Source: a bacterium
GTDB lineage: Bacteria; Chloroflexota; Dehalococcoidia; Tepidiformales; Tepidiformaceae
Assembly: GCA_003577245.1 (NCBI GenBank)
Contig: QEVS01000001.1
Span: forward strand, 62,001-126,000
Length of the DNA stretch: 64,000 nt
Direction: 5' to 3'
This document shows, in pieces, positions 61,080-64,000 of the stretch. The translations under genes and the position numbers were made by a program. The stretch's first letter is position 1, and every line of letters starts with the position of its first letter. The notes beneath the pieces were generated by a model that saw only the letters and a list, made by a program, of their open reading frames with translations, had not been told where the DNA came from and did no database searches.

Positions 61080-62082
61080 CCCCGCTCTCCTTTGTGACGT
61101 GTTCGAAGAGCGTCTCTATCCCCGGCTGAGGGCTCGCCTCCGCGAATGCAACGCACTCCTCCACGTCGCGCTCTACCCGTTCCTCAATCTGCCGCCAGCG
61201 TTGTTCATCTACCAGCCCCCGCTCCTGCATGTACAGGCGAAGCGATTCGATCGCGTCGCGGCGGCGGTACTCCTCAATCTCGTCCTTCAGCCGGTATAGC
61301 TCGGGGTCCGACATCGAATGCCCGCGGTAACGGTAGGTCATCGCCTCGATGAAGTAGGGCCCCTTCCCCGACCGGCAGTGTTCCACCGCCTTCTTCGTTT
61401 CGCGATGCACCTCCAGCACGTCCATCCCGTCGATCGAAACCGCCGGCATGTTGTACGCCGCTGCGAGCTTTGGAATCTCCGTTGAAAGCGACTCCGCGAA
61501 GCTCACCCCCATGCCGTAGAGATTGTTTTCGCAGAAGAAGATAACCGGCACCTTCCAGAGCACCGAGAGATTGAGCGCCTCGTGAAACTCGCCCTCCCCC
61601 ACGCTTCCATCTCCGAAGATGCAGAGCGTCACGAATCCCTCACCCTTCATGGAGGAAGCCAGCCCCAGGCCCACTGCCACCGGCAGATGGGCCGTCACAA
61701 TCGCGTAACCACCCATCATCCCTTTGCTTGTGTCGTAGATGTGCATCGAGCCCCCGCGGCCGCCGCTCGTCCCGTCCGCGCGCCCGTAGAGCTCGGCCAT
61801 CACTCGCTTGGGGTCCACGCCTTTCGCAATTGCGTGACCGTGGTCGCGATAGTGGGCAATGACCTTGTCGCGCTCCTCAAGAGCGTGGATGGCGCCAACC
61901 GCGCAGGCTTCTTGCCCCGTGTACAGGTGCAGGAAGCCGCGGATCTTGCCGCGCGTGTACATCTCCCCCGCCTTCTCCTCAAAGCGGCGGATGAAGGCCA
62001 TCTCGTAGAGGAAGCGCTCAAGCTGTTCGGCCGGGAGCTCGGGCTCACCTGGCGCGCCGGTCACGGCGGTTTCCAGTGTCAT
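61072..62082 (-). CDS. 2-oxoacid dehydrogenase E1 component, alpha subunit
   Basis: This 336-residue thiamine-diphosphate subunit has RGKIRGFLHLYTGQEACAVG, GGRGGSMHIYD, the TPP motif GDGSVGEGEFHEALN to NNLYGMG, and the phosphorylation-loop-like MTYRYRGHSMSDPELYR. The layout fits pyruvate or acetoin dehydrogenase. The start overlaps the E3 stop by 4 bases (ATGA). Confidence 0.94.
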   Translation of the reverse strand: MTLETAVTGAPGEPELPAEQLERFLYEMAFIRRFEEKAGEMYTRGKIRGFLHLYTGQEACAVGAIHALEERDKVIAHYRDHGHAIAKGVDPKRVMAELYGRADGTSGGRGGSMHIYDTSKGMMGGYAIVTAHLPVAVGLGLASSMKGEGFVTLCIFGDGSVGEGEFHEALNLSVLWKVPVIFFCENNLYGMGVSFAESLSTEIPKLAAAYNMPAVSIDGMDVLEVHRETKKAVEHCRSGKGPYFIEAMTYRYRGHSMSDPELYRLKDEIEEYRRRDAIESLRLYMQERGLVDEQRWRQIEERVERDVEECVAFAEASPQPGIETLFEHVTKESGDD

Positions 62083-63506
62083 ACGGTCTTTGCCCCTTCC
62101 CCGGCCGCGGATTTGCCCGCCTTCCGGTGAGCGATGTGGATCGCCTCGCCCGAAACCGCCAGGGCTGCTTCCTTGAGCGCCTCGGCCAGCGTCGGGTGGG
62201 CGTGTACGGCGAAGCCCAGCTCCGTTGTCGTCGCCTCCAGGAGGGCCACCATCGTCGCCTCACCCAGGAGCTCGTTCACGTCGTGGCCAATCATGTGAAC
62301 CCCGAGCACCTGCCCGGTTGATTCGTCCGCCACTACCTTCACAAAGCCCTCCGTCTCCCCGGTCGTGACCGCCTTGCCGAGCGCCGTGAAGGGGAATCGT
62401 CCCGCCTTCACCGTGTAGCCCGCGTCTTTCGCCTGCTCCTCCGTGTAGCCGATCGAACCCACCTGTGGCTGGCAAAACGTCGCTCGCGGCATCTGCACGT
62501 AGTCGAGCGCCGGTGTCTTGCGTCCTGCGATGTGCTCTGCCGCAATCACCCCTTGCTGCGAAGCCACGTGCGCCAGCATCAGCTTCCCGGTCACGTCGCC
62601 CACCGCAGAGATCCCGGGCACGCTGGTCTCCATCCTATCGCCGATGGTGACGAACCCGCGCTGGGTGGTCACCCCTATTCCCTCAAGGTTCAGCCCCTGC
62701 GTGTGCGGAACAAAGCCAATGGCCACCAGGACCACCCCCGCACTAATCGCTTGCTCACCGTCCGGTCCCGATACGGTCACTGTCGCCGCGCCGTCGGAAA
62801 CCGCAACAGATTCCACCCGTGTCTTCAGCAGGCACTTCATTCCCCGCGCCTCGAACGACCGCTTCAGCTGGCGGCCAATGTCCGGGTCTTCGAGCGGCAG
62901 GACTGAATCCAGCATCTCCACCAGGGTCACCTGCGAGCCGTAGCTCGCCCACGCGTGCGCGAACTCGACGCCCACGGGCCCCGCACCGATGATGACCGCC
63001 TGCTTCGGGGGAGTGCGCAGCTCCAGTGCCTCGCGGCTCGTGAGCACCACTCTGCCGTCCACTGCCACGCCCGGGAGCATCCGCGTCGAAGCGCCCGTGG
63101 CGATAATCGTGTTCCGTACCTCGTGGTCAGTGCCCTTGCACGTGATCGTGCCCGGCCTTGGGATCGTCGCTTCGCCGCCAATCACATCGACCCCGTTGTC
63201 CCGCAGCAGTCCCTCGATGCCGCCAACCAGCCGGTCGACGACTGCCCGGCTACGATCGATTGCCGCGCCCAGGTCGAAGCTCGCCTCACCCGTGGTGATG
63301 CCCCACTTCCCGGCATCGCGCACAAGATTCACGACGTCGGCGTTGCGGAGCACAGCCTTGGTGGGGATGCAGCCCCAGTTCAGGCAGAGTCCGCCCACCC
63401 GCTCGCGCTCGAAGAGGGCCACCCTGAGCCCCAGCTGCGCGCCGCGAATGGCAGCGACATACCCTCCGGGTCCAGCCCCGATAACGCCGATGTCGTAGGT
63501 TCCCAT
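62079..63506 (-). CDS. lpdA: Dihydrolipoamide dehydrogenase (E3)
   Basis: This 475-residue FAD/NAD enzyme reoxidises dihydrolipoate. It has GVIGAGPGGYVAAI at 7-20, the redox disulfide C41-x4-C46 (GGLCLNWGCIPTK), an NAD motif VIIGAGPVGVEFA, and a dimer domain with HAHPTLAEAL, which supplies the catalytic His. TAGGAGA lies 5 bases before the ATG. It is the first gene of the operon, behind a short region with an inverted repeat. Confidence 0.95.
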   Translation of the reverse strand: MGTYDIGVIGAGPGGYVAAIRGAQLGLRVALFERERVGGLCLNWGCIPTKAVLRNADVVNLVRDAGKWGITTGEASFDLGAAIDRSRAVVDRLVGGIEGLLRDNGVDVIGGEATIPRPGTITCKGTDHEVRNTIIATGASTRMLPGVAVDGRVVLTSREALELRTPPKQAVIIGAGPVGVEFAHAWASYGSQVTLVEMLDSVLPLEDPDIGRQLKRSFEARGMKCLLKTRVESVAVSDGAATVTVSGPDGEQAISAGVVLVAIGFVPHTQGLNLEGIGVTTQRGFVTIGDRMETSVPGISAVGDVTGKLMLAHVASQQGVIAAEHIAGRKTPALDYVQMPRATFCQPQVGSIGYTEEQAKDAGYTVKAGRFPFTALGKAVTTGETEGFVKVVADESTGQVLGVHMIGHDVNELLGEATMVALLEATTTELGFAVHAHPTLAEALKEAALAVSGEAIHIAHRKAGKSAAGEGAKTV

Positions 63507-63531
63507 AGTCTTCTCCTAGACTACCATAGTC
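63502..63531 (-). promoter_or_regulatory. Inverted and direct repeat before the 2-oxoacid dehydrogenase operon
   Basis: GACTACCATAGTC (63519-63531) is a 5-bp dyad around CCA. Its right arm CCATAGTC is repeated at 63502-63509, across the lpdA start codon. The spacing of the two copies is 22 bases, two helical turns. It could be a regulator site for the operon, but it is short and might be chance. Confidence 0.3.
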
Positions 63532-63604
63532 ACAGACTCTAGGTAGATGTTCGGCCACTGCCCGCGTCCGGTCCAGCCTTGCCGCCCGGCATCGCTAGAT
63601 TAGG

Positions 63605-64000
63605 TCATCTCCCGCCGGTCGTGTTCACCACGCCGAATGGCGGAGTTGCCGGGCGCCGCAGCACATACATCGCGTGCGTCCGCAACGGAGGGATTGCCGC
63701 AAGGGGGCCGTAGAGCCATGGTGCATAGCGCCCCACGAACCGGGCAATGGGCGGTGCGAGCGTTATCGATCTCGTCCGCAACGGGCACTTCGGAAACCAC
63801 CTGCGGATGTCGTCCTCGGCCACCGGGTGCACATTGGGATTGCCGGGGCTCTGCCGCCGCATGTCGTAGACCACTATCAGGCCCCCGGCCGGGTTATCCG
63901 AAACAGCTCCCGGGCGATGCCCTGCGCCACATCCTCGTCGGGCACGCTGCTGAAGAGCGTGAACGCCAGGGCGAGGTCGAATTGCTGGTCCGGTTCGGGG
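63605..64000 (-). pseudogene. SAM-dependent methyltransferase, 3-prime part, split by a one-base frameshift
   Basis: From the right edge the minus strand reads FDLALAFTLFSSVPDEDVAQ, then ARELFRITRPG, in one frame and then meets TGA. After a one-base shift at the C5 run 63882-63886 it continues as GLIVVYDMRR and onward to the stop at 63605. Together these give the class I methyltransferase sequence FTLFSSV...RxxRPGG-L-I-V-V-Y-D and a typical tail with FPKCPLRTRSITLAPPIARF and LRTHAMYVLR. One missing G in the GGGGG run (six would restore the frame) explains it. It is either a real pseudogene or a homopolymer sequencing error. The N-terminus lies outside the window. Confidence 0.8.

Overview
The window is a GC-rich (roughly two-thirds G+C by eye), densely packed bacterial chromosome segment. 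I infer a member of the Chloroflexota, perhaps a Dehalococcoidia/Tepidiformia-like lineage. The reasons are a Tad pilus locus without an outer-membrane secretin, the presence of DUF3090 and DUF3048 genes, NarG/EbdA-type molybdoenzymes with several alpha subunits, and a fused acyl-ligase/carrier/acyltransferase. No phylogenetic test was possible, so this is inference. I saw no rRNA or tRNA gene, CRISPR array, insertion sequence or phage gene.

Bases 1-18300 hold a molybdoenzyme island. On the plus strand are the tail of one iron-sulfur beta subunit and its TorD-like chaperone. Converging on them from the minus strand is a long operon: alpha subunit, heme gamma subunit, beta subunit, TorD chaperone, second alpha subunit, a nitroreductase-like protein, two paired CopD-like membrane proteins and an odd truncated adenylate-forming protein. 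A third alpha subunit, an MFS transporter and a Crp/Fnr regulator with a C-terminal cysteine cluster lie upstream. A shared TATGAC-N4-GTCATA inverted repeat precedes two of the alpha genes and is the best candidate operator for that regulator.

Bases 18500-25440 hold lipid and CoA genes: an acyl-CoA dehydrogenase, a FabL/FabI-like reductase, a metallo-beta-lactamase-fold hydrolase, an 818-residue acyl-ligase + ACP + PlsC fusion, and an M20 peptidase. Bases 25557-35985 hold a Tad/Flp pilus locus (prepilin peptidase, Flp pilin behind a long leader, TadE, a VWA-containing TadG, CpaB, CpaE, CpaF, TadB, TadC, then DUF192).

Bases 36020-41000 hold glycerol and sugar metabolism (glpK-glpD with an overlapping sirtuin gene, then pfkA). 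Bases 41072-51250 hold a DUF3048 surface protein, a DUF3090 protein, two tandem dynamin-like GTPases, a divergent membrane-anchored Hsp70 ATPase domain, an XRE/MmyB regulator and an unrecognised acidic low-complexity protein. Bases 51432-58844 are mixed housekeeping: RidA-like, MOSC, PEBP, CoA-transferase, dCTP deaminase, a PPOX-fold protein, a glyoxalase-II-like hydrolase, TauE and an acyl-CoA carboxylase beta subunit. Bases 58854-63506 are a complete 2-oxoacid dehydrogenase operon (E3-E1alpha-E1beta-E2). The right edge carries the end of a SAM methyltransferase interrupted by a one-base frameshift.

A pattern across the whole window is that many first-of-unit genes have a TANNNT hexamer 6-7 bases before the start codon and no ribosome binding site. 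This suggests widespread leaderless transcription, while genes inside operons often carry clear Shine-Dalgarno sequences.
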